Shown in pieces: positions 1-6,966 of a stretch of DNA of 45,588 nucleotides. Below the pieces are notes generated by a model. It did not search any database. It was given only the letters and a program-made list of their open reading frames with translations, and had not been told where the DNA came from. Origin of the DNA: BACL11 sp945865535. GTDB taxonomy: Bacteria > Bacteroidota > Bacteroidia > Flavobacteriales > BACL11. The stretch spans positions 1 to 45,588 of the forward strand of contig CANNBA010000017.1 of NCBI GenBank assembly GCA_947502765.1, in the 5' to 3' direction. Every line of letters begins with the position of its first letter. Within the stretch, counting starts at the first letter, position 1. The translations under genes and the position numbers were made by a program.

Positions 1-127
1 CGACAACATTAGTAACATTAGTTTGAGCAGTAGTATATGTTAAACCAGTACCTAAGGGTAAAGGCCAAGTATAAGAATCTCCAGCACAAATTGATGTAGT
101 TACATCTCCATTAGTTGTTAAAGGAGT
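1..127 (-). repeat. Exact 127-bp copy of 460-586
   Basis: Bases 1-127 are identical to 460-586 (offset 459 bp, 153 codons) and the match may extend left of the window. The two copies bracket two divergent adhesin modules, so the higher-order unit is three modules. Confidence 0.9.
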
Positions 128-2098
128 TATTGTTAAATTAAGTGTTGCAGTATTACAAGCTGTAACTACAGAAACACCCGATTGAGCAGTAGTATAAGTA
201 ACTCCATTTTCAGGCCAAGTATAGGAATCTCCAGAACAGATATAAGTAGTCACACTTCCCGTAGTGGTTAAAGGAGTTACGGTTAAATTAAGTGTTGCAG
301 TATTACAACCTGTAACCAAAGTAGTACCTGATTGAGTTGTAGTATAGGTGACTCCATTAGCAGGCCAAGTATAGGAATCTCCAGTACAGATAGAAGTAGT
401 TACACTCCCCGTAGTTGTTAAAGGAGTTATGGTTAAATTAAGTGTTGCAGTATTACAACCGACAACATTAGTAACATTAGTTTGAGCAGTAGTATATGTT
501 AAACCAGTACCTAAGGGTAAAGGCCAAGTATAAGAATCTCCAGCACAAATTGATGTAGTTACATCTCCATTAGTTGTTAAAGGAGTACAACTACCATCAT
601 CAGTATTAGCTAAAGCATTATAGTTACATGCTCCAACTGTCATACATCCATTTACTACAGGTATACAAGAACCATCAGGAATTAAAGAATAAGGATCATA
701 ATTATAGGCGCTAGCATCCATACAACCAGAACAAGGTGGGCTGGTGTAGCCAGTACCAACTGTACTATACACCCGAACATGACCAGCATCAGTTGTTTCA
801 TTAAGCTGAGCTCCAATAGCCAAAGTATTTGCATCAGCACTTAAGGATACTGAGTAGCCACTCCAATCATATTCTAGTTCCCCATTTAAATCTACGCCTA
901 TTTGAGTCCAGGATCCTGCTACATTTTGATACACACGAACATGACCCCTCTGCGTGCCATTTCCAGAATTTTTAGGAGCTCCAATAGCCAGAGTAGATCC
1001 ATCAGAACTTAAGGATACTGAAGAGCCACTTTCATCCCCAGCTGCTTCTCCATTTATATCAATTCCTAACTGAGTCCAAGCTGTGCCATTAAAATTATAA
1101 ACTCTTACATGACCAGCATTAGAGCCATTGCCATCATTTTTATAAGCTCCAATAGCCAGAGTAGATCCATCAGCACTTAAGGATACGCAGTAGCCACTTT
1201 CGTCCAAAGTTGCTTCTCCATTTATATCTACCCCTATTTGAGTCCAGGTGCCCCCCACATTTTGATACACACGAACATGACCAGAATTAGAGCCATTTCC
1301 ATCATTATAACGAGCGCCAATGGCCAGAATAGATCCATCAGTATTTAAGGATACTGAATAGCCACTTTCATCCCCAGCTGCTTCTCCATTTATCTCAGAT
1401 CCTACTAAAGTCCAGGTGCCTCCTACATTTTTATACACCCTTACATGACCTCTGTTGTCAGAAGTAGATGTCTGATTTCCATCATTTTTTGTAGCTCCAA
1501 TAGCCAGGGTAGTTCCATCAGCACTTAAGGATACTGAGTAGCCACTCTGATCATTAGCAGCTTCTCCATTTATATCTACCCCTACTTGAGTCCAGGTACC
1601 TCCCACATTTTGATACACACGAACATGGCCAGCATTTGAGCCAGTTCCATCATTGTTATAAGCTCCAATAGCCAGAATAGATCCATCAGCACTTAAGGAT
1701 ACTGAAAATCCACTAAAATCACCAGCTGTTTCTCCATTTATATCTTGCCCTACTTGAGACCAGTAACCTACAACCTTTTGATACACCCTAACATGACCTC
1801 TGTTGTCGGCAACACTTCCAGTATTTCCATCATTTCTATGAGCTCCAATAGCCAGAGTAGATCCATCAGCACTTAAGGATACTGAAGCGCCACTCCAATC
1901 AGAAGCTGTTTCTCCATCTATGTCTAGCCCTATTTGTGTTCCAAAAGGAATGCCAGCTGCACAACAGCTACTATCATCAATGGTAGCCAGTGGGTTAAAA
2001 TTAAGTGCTAAAGAATCGGTGCAACCTGAAATTTGAGCAAAAACATTTGATGAAAATGTCAAAGAAATGAAGCAAATAAAAAGTATAGATATTCTCAT
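1..2098 (-). CDS. Giant surface adhesin, N-terminal part (runs off left edge)
   Basis: The frame is open from the ATG at 2098 to the window edge (699 codons, no stop). It starts with a signal peptide (MRISILFICFISLTFSS... VFAQ). Residues about 62-448 form seven similar blades of 55-60 residues with the core SVSLSADGSTLAIGA and the edge GHVRVYQNVGGTWTQ, an integrin/FG-GAP-like beta-propeller. A Cys/Asp motif of the type GCxDxxAxNYxP...DDGSC occurs three times: once before the propeller and twice after it. From about residue 500 come modules of about 50 residues with the core ICxGDSYTWPxNGxTYTT and a distal GCNTATLNLTITPL, typical of large Bacteroidota surface proteins exported by T9SS. The C-terminal sorting domain lies outside the window. 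The propeller fold and cell-surface location are inferred from repeat pattern and family knowledge; the ligand is unknown. Confidence 0.85.
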   Translation of the reverse strand, partial: MRISILFICFISLTFSSNVFAQISGCTDSLALNFNPLATIDDSSCCAAGIPFGTQIGLDIDGETASDWSGASVSLSADGSTLAIGAHRNDGNTGSVADNRGHVRVYQKVVGYWSQVGQDINGETAGDFSGFSVSLSADGSILAIGAYNNDGTGSNAGHVRVYQNVGGTWTQVGVDINGEAANDQSGYSVSLSADGTTLAIGATKNDGNQTSTSDNRGHVRVYKNVGGTWTLVGSEINGEAAGDESGYSVSLNTDGSILAIGARYNDGNGSNSGHVRVYQNVGGTWTQIGVDINGEATLDESGYCVSLSADGSTLAIGAYKNDGNGSNAGHVRVYNFNGTAWTQLGIDINGEAAGDESGSSVSLSSDGSTLAIGAPKNSGNGTQRGHVRVYQNVAGSWTQIGVDLNGELEYDWSGYSVSLSADANTLAIGAQLNETTDAGHVRVYSTVGTGYTSPPCSGCMDASAYNYDPYSLIPDGSCIPVVNGCMTVGACNYNALANTDDGSCTPLTTNGDVTTSICAGDSYTWPLPLGTGLTYTTAQTNVTNVVGCNTATLNLTITPLTTTGSVTTSICTGDSYTWPANGVTYTTTQSGTTLVTGCNTATLNLTVTPLTTTGSVTTYICSGDSYTWPENGVTYTTAQSGVSVVTACNTATLNLTITPLTTNGDVTTSICAGDSYTWPLPLGTGLTYTTAQTNVTNVV
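460..586 (-). repeat. Exact 127-bp copy of 1-127
   Basis: Partner of the repeat at 1-127. It encodes the first module after the second Cys/Asp motif (core ICAGDSYTWPLPLGTGLTYT). Identity stops at 586, where sequence encoding the DDGSC motif begins. Confidence 0.9.
755..1915 (-). repeat. Seven tandem beta-propeller blade repeats
   Basis: Seven in-frame repeats of roughly 165-180 bp each encode one blade: G-E-x-x-x-D-x-S-G-x-S-V-S-L-S-A-D-G, then LAIGA, then a variable Asn/Asp/Gly loop, then GHVRVY and a W-T-Q strand. The blades are very alike at DNA level, suggesting recent amplification. Blades 1 and 3 carry a longer loop ending DNRGHVRVY. Seven is the usual number for a closed alpha-integrin-like propeller. 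Confidence 0.8.
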
Positions 2099-2146
2099 AT
2101 ATAGTTGATTTAAATTTAATAAATTGTTTTTTTCGAAATACGGCTG

Positions 2147-2154
2147 CTAATTTA
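2147..2154 (-). promoter_or_regulatory. Putative -7 box for the adhesin gene
   Basis: Minus strand reads TAAATTAG followed by CAGCCG, one mismatch from TAnnTTTG. The downstream CAGCC matches the motif seen at ssrA and rpsO. It lies about 50 bp before the adhesin ATG. Confidence 0.4.
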
Positions 2155-2312
2155 CAAAAAAAATAGACCCGCTTACAAAATAATTATTAATAAAAATTGA
2201 AAAAAAAAGGAGTTAACTATTTAAAGAAAAAAAGATAAGAAGGGGTATCAAATTACAAACTAAAATAGTTCTCTAAAAAAGTTCAAATTATGGACCGAGA
2301 GGCCACTTACTA

Positions 2313-2338
2313 AAAAACCCACTTTTCAGTGGGTTTTT
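2313..2338 (-). terminator. Intrinsic terminator after the tRNA-like gene
   Basis: Perfect 11-bp stem (AAAAACCCACT / AGTGGGTTTTT on the plus strand) with a 4-nt loop and flanking A/T tracts. It is placed directly after the minus-strand tRNA-like sequence. Its symmetry lets it act in both directions. Confidence 0.75.
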
Positions 2339-2345
2339 AATTAAA

Positions 2346-2420
2346 GTCACTCTGGGGGTAGTCGAACCCCCAACCTGCTGATCCGCAGTCAGGTGCTCTA
2401 TTCAATTGAGCAATAGGGCA
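2346..2420 (-). tRNA. Degenerate tRNA-Arg-like gene (anticodon GCG)
   Basis: The minus strand shows a D-arm (GCTC...GAGC), an anticodon arm with loop CTGCGGA (anticodon GCG, Arg) and a T-arm with GGGGG-TTCGACTA-CCCCC. However, the acceptor strands (TGCCCTA and AGAGTGA) pair at only about three of seven positions including a wobble, pair 27-43 is C-C, and position 61 is A instead of C. That is too many defects for a normal tRNA, so it is probably a decayed copy, although a good terminator follows. An assembly error in the acceptor region is the alternative. Confidence 0.6.
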
Positions 2421-2432
2421 ACAAACAAGATT

Positions 2433-4298
2433 TTAATAAATAAGGTAATCATCAAAAGCCGCCTGAAAATACATTTCAGTCTGTTGTTTGATAAGCTTCA
2501 TTTGAGTACTATCACTTGCCTCTAGCTCAAATACTTTATTGTAGTCTTCTGAAAAAGCATAATAGCCTTGATTACTAATAAGTCCATGTCCTCTATGAAA
2601 TGCATAGGGAACAAACACTTGCCGCTGCTTATTCAAAATATTCCTACCAAACTTATATGACGTATTATCATGACCTAATTGTTCTAATATAGTTGGTGTA
2701 ATATCAATGTGAGAACTCAATTTATCCCATTTACTACCTTTATAATTTGGCTTTAATACCTCACCAAACCAAAGCATAGGAATTTTAAAGCGCTCCATTT
2801 GAGCTACCCTCCAATTTCTAGGAGAATTATGACTATGATCGGCCACAATTACAAAAAGAGTATTGGCATACCAATCCTCATTCTTAACACTTGATATAAA
2901 ATCTCCCAAGCATTTATCGGTATATGCTACCGAATTTACATACTTATCCTCTTTACTATTAAAAGAGAGTGTATGCACTCCGGGAAAATCAAATGGAGAG
3001 TGAGAACTAATAGTAAATAAAGTACTCATAAAAGGTTCTGGCAAGCTATTTAATTCTTTTTTAAATTGATCAAACATATACTCATCATGTACTCCCAATC
3101 TTCCAGAAGGCAAGTGCTTATACTGGTTTTCATCTTTTACAATATCAAATCCTTGCGAAAGCAGATACCCTTTTATATTTCCATAAGTAAGTTGCCCTCC
3201 AAAAAAATAAGAAGAATGATATCCATTTTTAATTAACGATTTGTTAAGACAAGGCAGCTTACGAGCTTTGTCGGTTTGGTTTATGATGGACACATAAGGA
3301 AACACTGGAAAAGAAGAAAAAATAGAACTCATCCCTTGATCGGAAGTCCATCCATTTGAATAGAAATTTGTAAATAATAAGCCCTCTTTTTCAAGTGCCT
3401 TAAAATAAGGTGTAATTCCATTTAGTCCACCTAAACTTTCAATATTATCAGCCGACCAGCTTTCGAGCAAAATAAATACAATATTGGGGTTTTTGCTATT
3501 TAAAACATAAGTAGAAGAGTCATTTTCTTGATTTATAATTTTTATAAACTCATCTACTTTTGCTTTAGGGTGTTTTTTATAAGGATTTCCTTTAAAATTG
3601 CTTTTATTCTTAAGGATGTTCTGTAATAAATTCCAATTCGGATTTACCGTTACATCATTGACAATAAGAGTCTTTGAGAAATAGGCATCACTTAAATTTA
3701 TTGGTATTGGCTGAAATCCTCCTCTTACTAAAAGCAATAACACGCCTAATACAAATGGAAATCTTATAATTTTAAAAAAAAATTGCTTGATATTATATCT
3801 TTTAGTCTCAAAATTTTGATGGACAAAAACACTATATAATTTTACAAATATAATAGCAATAATTATTGAAATTACTAAAATGAAATAGTTGAAAAATGTA
3901 GCCGTAGAAAAGACTTCTTTGGGGTTCTCAAAGTGCCTTAAAGCCGTAAAATTTAGTTTCGTCCCCCACTCCGCATAAAGCCCAATCTCCCCCCCAATTA
4001 TTAATGCCGAAACAACAATAAAAAAAGCATTAACCCAAAATACAATCCCACTGATAAAAACATTAAACCTTTTAGCTGCAAGAAGTGAATTGAAAAATAA
4101 AACTATTATAATAATTGCCGATAAATAGGCTATAAAAGAAACATCAAGACCAAAGGATTTTGGCAAAATTCTTAACAGTTCATCATTAGAAACTGAAGAA
4201 AATTCCTCAAAATAATTTGCAATAAAAAAAAGTCGATTGACCAAGAAGTAAATTAGCCAGAAAAGAAATAATTTAAAAAAATACTTTAAATTATTCAT
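2433..4298 (-). CDS. LTA synthase/phosphoglycerol-transferase-like membrane sulfatase
   Basis: 621 aa, COG1368 (MdoB/LtaS) type. There are about five N-terminal membrane segments (roughly residues 7-28, 52-72, 80-102, 135-155, 178-192), then a large extracytoplasmic sulfatase-fold domain. Metal and catalytic positions are visible: Glu279 in FILLESWSADN, the likely nucleophile Thr318 in NGWTSDQG, His433 in SSHSPFD, and Asp487-His488 in VIVADHSH. In related enzymes this domain transfers phosphoglycerol or phosphoethanolamine to an envelope glycan or lipid. The substrate here is unknown; Gram-negative Bacteroidota do not make lipoteichoic acid. Its first codons overlap the stop of the upstream NUDIX gene by 8 bp, so the two form an operon. 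Confidence 0.85.
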   Translation of the reverse strand: MNNLKYFFKLFLFWLIYFLVNRLFFIANYFEEFSSVSNDELLRILPKSFGLDVSFIAYLSAIIIIVLFFNSLLAAKRFNVFISGIVFWVNAFFIVVSALIIGGEIGLYAEWGTKLNFTALRHFENPKEVFSTATFFNYFILVISIIIAIIFVKLYSVFVHQNFETKRYNIKQFFFKIIRFPFVLGVLLLLVRGGFQPIPINLSDAYFSKTLIVNDVTVNPNWNLLQNILKNKSNFKGNPYKKHPKAKVDEFIKIINQENDSSTYVLNSKNPNIVFILLESWSADNIESLGGLNGITPYFKALEKEGLLFTNFYSNGWTSDQGMSSIFSSFPVFPYVSIINQTDKARKLPCLNKSLIKNGYHSSYFFGGQLTYGNIKGYLLSQGFDIVKDENQYKHLPSGRLGVHDEYMFDQFKKELNSLPEPFMSTLFTISSHSPFDFPGVHTLSFNSKEDKYVNSVAYTDKCLGDFISSVKNEDWYANTLFVIVADHSHNSPRNWRVAQMERFKIPMLWFGEVLKPNYKGSKWDKLSSHIDITPTILEQLGHDNTSYKFGRNILNKQRQVFVPYAFHRGHGLISNQGYYAFSEDYNKVFELEASDSTQMKLIKQQTEMYFQAAFDDYLIY

Positions 4299-4761
4299 CT
4301 AGTAAAAGCTCTTTAATAATCCCAAAAGTATTTTCTAGTTTTTTAGAAATATCTTTTTCATATACCCACTCCACTTTTGTAATACCTTCTTTAATTTGAG
4401 GAATAAGTTCATTACTGTAGTTTGTATTCATTTTAAACCAATAAGTGCGTTTAAGTATGGCTTTGCCTTTGATTTCATAAGTATGATAAGTGCTTTGTGG
4501 CTGGCTTACAATTTGCAGATTACTAACCCCACACTCCTCCTCCACCTCTCGAATTGCACACTCTTGAATATTTTCACCAATTTCTAATTTGCCTTTTGGT
4601 AAATCCCATTTACCATTTCTAAAAATCATAAGCAATTGATTTTTAGAATTATAAACCAATCCTCCTGCTGCTTGAATTAAGATATATTTTGCACAAAAAT
4701 CATCCCAATTATCAGTAATAATTTTAAGCTCTTTATTGATGTAAACTTTATATTTTTGCAT
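4291..4761 (-). CDS. NUDIX hydrolase
   Basis: 156 aa. A perfect Nudix box spans residues 57-79 (GKLEIGE, seven residues, REVEEECGV), so it should hydrolyse a nucleoside diphosphate linked to another moiety with Mg2+. The substrate cannot be read from sequence. About 35 N-terminal residues precede the Nudix fold. The gene lies upstream of, and overlaps, the LTA-synthase-like gene. Its ATG (4761) is one base from the pyrE ATG (4763) on the other strand, so its promoter must lie inside pyrE. Confidence 0.88.
   Translation of the reverse strand: MQKYKVYINKELKIITDNWDDFCAKYILIQAAGGLVYNSKNQLLMIFRNGKWDLPKGKLEIGENIQECAIREVEEECGVSNLQIVSQPQSTYHTYEIKGKAILKRTYWFKMNTNYSNELIPQIKEGITKVEWVYEKDISKKLENTFGIIKELLLDE
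4751..4758 (+). promoter_or_regulatory. -7 box of pyrE, inside the NUDIX gene
   Basis: Perfect TAnnTTTG (TATTTTTG) ending 4 nt before the pyrE ATG and overlapping the first codons of the divergent NUDIX gene. Transcripts from it would have almost no leader. Confidence 0.55.
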
Positions 4762-4762
4762 T

Positions 4763-5404
4763 ATGATATATAATCTTGATATTGCAAAACAAGTTGCTAA
4801 ATCCTTATTGCAAATAAACGCAATTATTTTACAACCTAATAATCCTTTTAAATGGGCTGCTGGTTGGAACTCTCCAATATATTGTGATAACCGTAAAACC
4901 TTATCCTACCCTGAAATAAGAAATTACATAAGGCAAGGTCTTGTTGCTGTTATAAAAAACCATTACAAAGGAGCAAATGTAATTGCTGGAGTTGCTACTG
5001 CTGGTATTCCACATGGGGTATTGGTTGCTGAAGAACTAGGATTGCCATTTATTTACGTACGTGCAAAAGCGAAAGAACACGGCAAACAAAACCAAATTGA
5101 AGGTTATTTTGAAAAGGGACAATCAGTAATCTTAGTTGAAGATTTAATAAGTAGTGGCAAGAGTAGTTTAGAAGCGGCTTCAGCTTTAAAAGAGGTTGGA
5201 ATGAAGGTAAAAGGAATGGTTTCTATTTTTACTTATGGTTTTGATACAGCATCTGAAAACTTTAAGAATGCTAATTGCGAATACATCTCCTTATGCGATT
5301 ACAACTCATTATTACCAGAGGCAATAAAGCAAAAATACATTAACAAAGAAGATCTAGCTATTTTAAAACAATGGCGAGAAAATCCTTCAAATTGGAAAAA
5401 ATAA
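4763..5404 (+). CDS. pyrE: Orotate phosphoribosyltransferase
   Basis: 213 aa, normal length. It makes orotidine 5'-phosphate from orotate and PRPP in UMP synthesis. The PRPP-binding motif is at residues 122-134 (VILVEDLISSGKS). Other family marks are the substrate region WAAGWNSPIYCDNR near residues 31-44 and VATAGIPHG near 77-85. The SRPBCC gene follows 4 bp after the stop and is probably cotranscribed. The start sits one base from the divergent NUDIX start. Confidence 0.95.
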   Translation: MIYNLDIAKQVAKSLLQINAIILQPNNPFKWAAGWNSPIYCDNRKTLSYPEIRNYIRQGLVAVIKNHYKGANVIAGVATAGIPHGVLVAEELGLPFIYVRAKAKEHGKQNQIEGYFEKGQSVILVEDLISSGKSSLEAASALKEVGMKVKGMVSIFTYGFDTASENFKNANCEYISLCDYNSLLPEAIKQKYINKEDLAILKQWRENPSNWKK

Positions 5405-5408
5405 AAAT

Positions 5409-5798
5409 ATGGCCACATTTAAATCCCCTGAAGTACTAGTAAACAAAAGCGCTAAAGATTTTTTTAACACAATTGGAGACCTGAACAACTTGAAAGATGT
5501 CTTACCCCCACAAATTGAAGATTTTAAAAGCACTGAAACAACTTGTTCTTTTAAAATGCAAGGCCTACCACAATTAGGATTAAAAATTGCTGAAAAAACA
5601 GAATTTTCTAAAATTTCTTTAACAGCAGTAGATAGTCAAGTTCCTTTTTCTTTGGATTGTTTTATAACCGAAAAAGTAGAGCAATGCCAAGCAAGACTAG
5701 AAATAAATGCGGAATTAAACATGATGATGAGAATGATGGTTGAAAAACCACTAACTCAGTTTTTAGATGTGTTAGCAAGTAAAATGCAAAATTTCTAA
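5409..5798 (+). CDS. SRPBCC-fold protein
   Basis: 129 aa. The opening FKSPEVLVNKSAKDFFNTIGDLNNLK and the alternating strand pattern fit the START/Bet v 1-like SRPBCC fold, with a C-terminal helix (PLTQFLDVLASKMQ). Such small proteins commonly follow pyrE in Flavobacteriia. They have a hydrophobic cavity, but no function is established. No signal peptide, so cytoplasmic. The stop overlaps the stop of convergent birA by 4 bp. Confidence 0.8.
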   Translation: MATFKSPEVLVNKSAKDFFNTIGDLNNLKDVLPPQIEDFKSTETTCSFKMQGLPQLGLKIAEKTEFSKISLTAVDSQVPFSLDCFITEKVEQCQARLEINAELNMMMRMMVEKPLTQFLDVLASKMQNF

Positions 5799-6520
5799 AA
5801 AATCATTTTTATCTCTTTTAAATCAAATTCTCTAATGGATTTTTCTGTTTCTACCATTAGCAAACCACTTGCTGTAACGCCTCTAATTATTCCATTAAAT
5901 TTTTGGGATTTACTTTCAAAAACAGCAACTTTATCTTTTTGAAAAAGGCCATCTAAATACTCCGCTTCTATGTCTTTTCCTAAGCGATAAGCTTTAATTC
6001 TATTTTGTATGCTACTGAGTAACTCCTTCTGAATTTCTTCTAGATTAAACTTTTTCTTTATTTCAAGTTTCAATGATGTTGCTTTAGGAGTATAATCATC
6101 AAAAATAAGTTGATTTACATTTAGACCAATACCAATAACCGAATGAGAAATTATATTTCTAGAAATCACGTTTTGTATTAAAATTCCAGCAATTTTTTTA
6201 TTCCCAACCAAAATATCATTAGGCCATTTAATATTAGATGAAACCCCTAAACTATTCAAAAAATCCATTACTGAAATAGCTGCAATTTTACTTATATCAA
6301 ACTGGTTTTTAATGCAAATATTTGGTTCTATTACAACTGAAATAATAAGGTTTTTTCCTTTTTCGCTTTCCCAGCTATTGCCTCTTTGCCCCTGCCCATT
6401 TGTTTGAAAATCTGAAACTATAAGCAAGCCCTGCTTAAAAACCTTACTTCCTTTTAAAGAGAGCGCATAATTATTTGTAGAATCTACATCAGTAAGTTTT
6501 ATAATATTATGGCAATACAA
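5795..6520 (-). CDS. birA: Biotin-[acetyl-CoA-carboxylase] ligase
   Basis: 241 aa. It attaches biotin, via biotinyl-AMP, to the carrier protein of acetyl-CoA carboxylase. Key motifs are DSTNNYA near residue 13, the biotinyl-AMP loop GQGQRGNSW (42-50) and KWPNDI (98-103) with KIAGILIQ. There is no N-terminal winged helix, so it is a ligase-only type without the repressor role of E. coli BirA. The small C-terminal SH3-like domain is present. It is divergent from rsfS and convergent with the SRPBCC gene. accD of the target complex lies at 35209. Confidence 0.92.
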   Translation of the reverse strand: MYCHNIIKLTDVDSTNNYALSLKGSKVFKQGLLIVSDFQTNGQGQRGNSWESEKGKNLIISVVIEPNICIKNQFDISKIAAISVMDFLNSLGVSSNIKWPNDILVGNKKIAGILIQNVISRNIISHSVIGIGLNVNQLIFDDYTPKATSLKLEIKKKFNLEEIQKELLSSIQNRIKAYRLGKDIEAEYLDGLFQKDKVAVFESKSQKFNGIIRGVTASGLLMVETEKSIREFDLKEIKMIF

Positions 6521-6560
6521 ATCAGAAATATTTAATCAAATTTTATTGGTATAAAAAATG

Positions 6561-6568
6561 TATTTTTG
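6561..6568 (+). promoter_or_regulatory. -7 box for rsfS-ftsH operon
   Basis: TATTTTTG followed by CAACC in the birA/rsfS divergent gap, 23 nt before the rsfS ATG. Matches the Bacteroidota sigma-A -7 consensus TAnnTTTG. Confidence 0.6.
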
Positions 6569-6591
6569 CAACCGCAAATCTAAAAATATAT

Positions 6592-6963
6592 ATGGCTAAA
6601 AAACTTGACCAGACAAATATCCTGTTAAAACATATCATCAATGTCATTAAAAATGCAAAAGGTGAAGAAATTGTTTCCTTAGATCTTAGAAAAATTGAAT
6701 CAGCTATTTGTAAATATTTTATAATTTGCACAGGAACATCAAGTACACATGTCAACTCTATTGAAAGCAAAATAAAAAAAACGATATCGCAAGATTTGGG
6801 TGAAAAACCATGGCATACTGAAGGAAATAATGTTGGAGAGTGGGTGTTAATGGATTATTACGATATTATTGTACATGTTTTTCAAGAGAAAACAAGAAAA
6901 TTTTACAATATTGAAGATTTCTGGGGAGATGCAAAATTTACAAATTATAAAGAGGAAAAATAA
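6592..6963 (+). CDS. rsfS: Ribosomal silencing factor RsfS
   Basis: 123 aa, the usual length. RsfS binds ribosomal protein L14 and blocks 30S-50S joining when nutrients are short. Family marks are YFIICTGTSSTHVNSI, PWHTEGNNVGEWVLMDY and the C-terminal RKFYNIEDFWGDA. It is the first gene of a tight plus-strand chain; ftsH starts 3 bp after its stop. A clear -7 box lies 23 nt upstream. Confidence 0.93.
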   Translation: MAKKLDQTNILLKHIINVIKNAKGEEIVSLDLRKIESAICKYFIICTGTSSTHVNSIESKIKKTISQDLGEKPWHTEGNNVGEWVLMDYYDIIVHVFQEKTRKFYNIEDFWGDAKFTNYKEEK

Positions 6964-6966
6964 ACT

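Noticed and set aside
1..600. CRISPR-like direct repeats
   Set aside because: Repeats are in frame within an open coding sequence, with long and variable units and no spacer-repeat pattern.
5795..6520. BirA missing its DNA-binding domain as a truncation
   Set aside because: Ligase-only BirA is common; all catalytic motifs are present.
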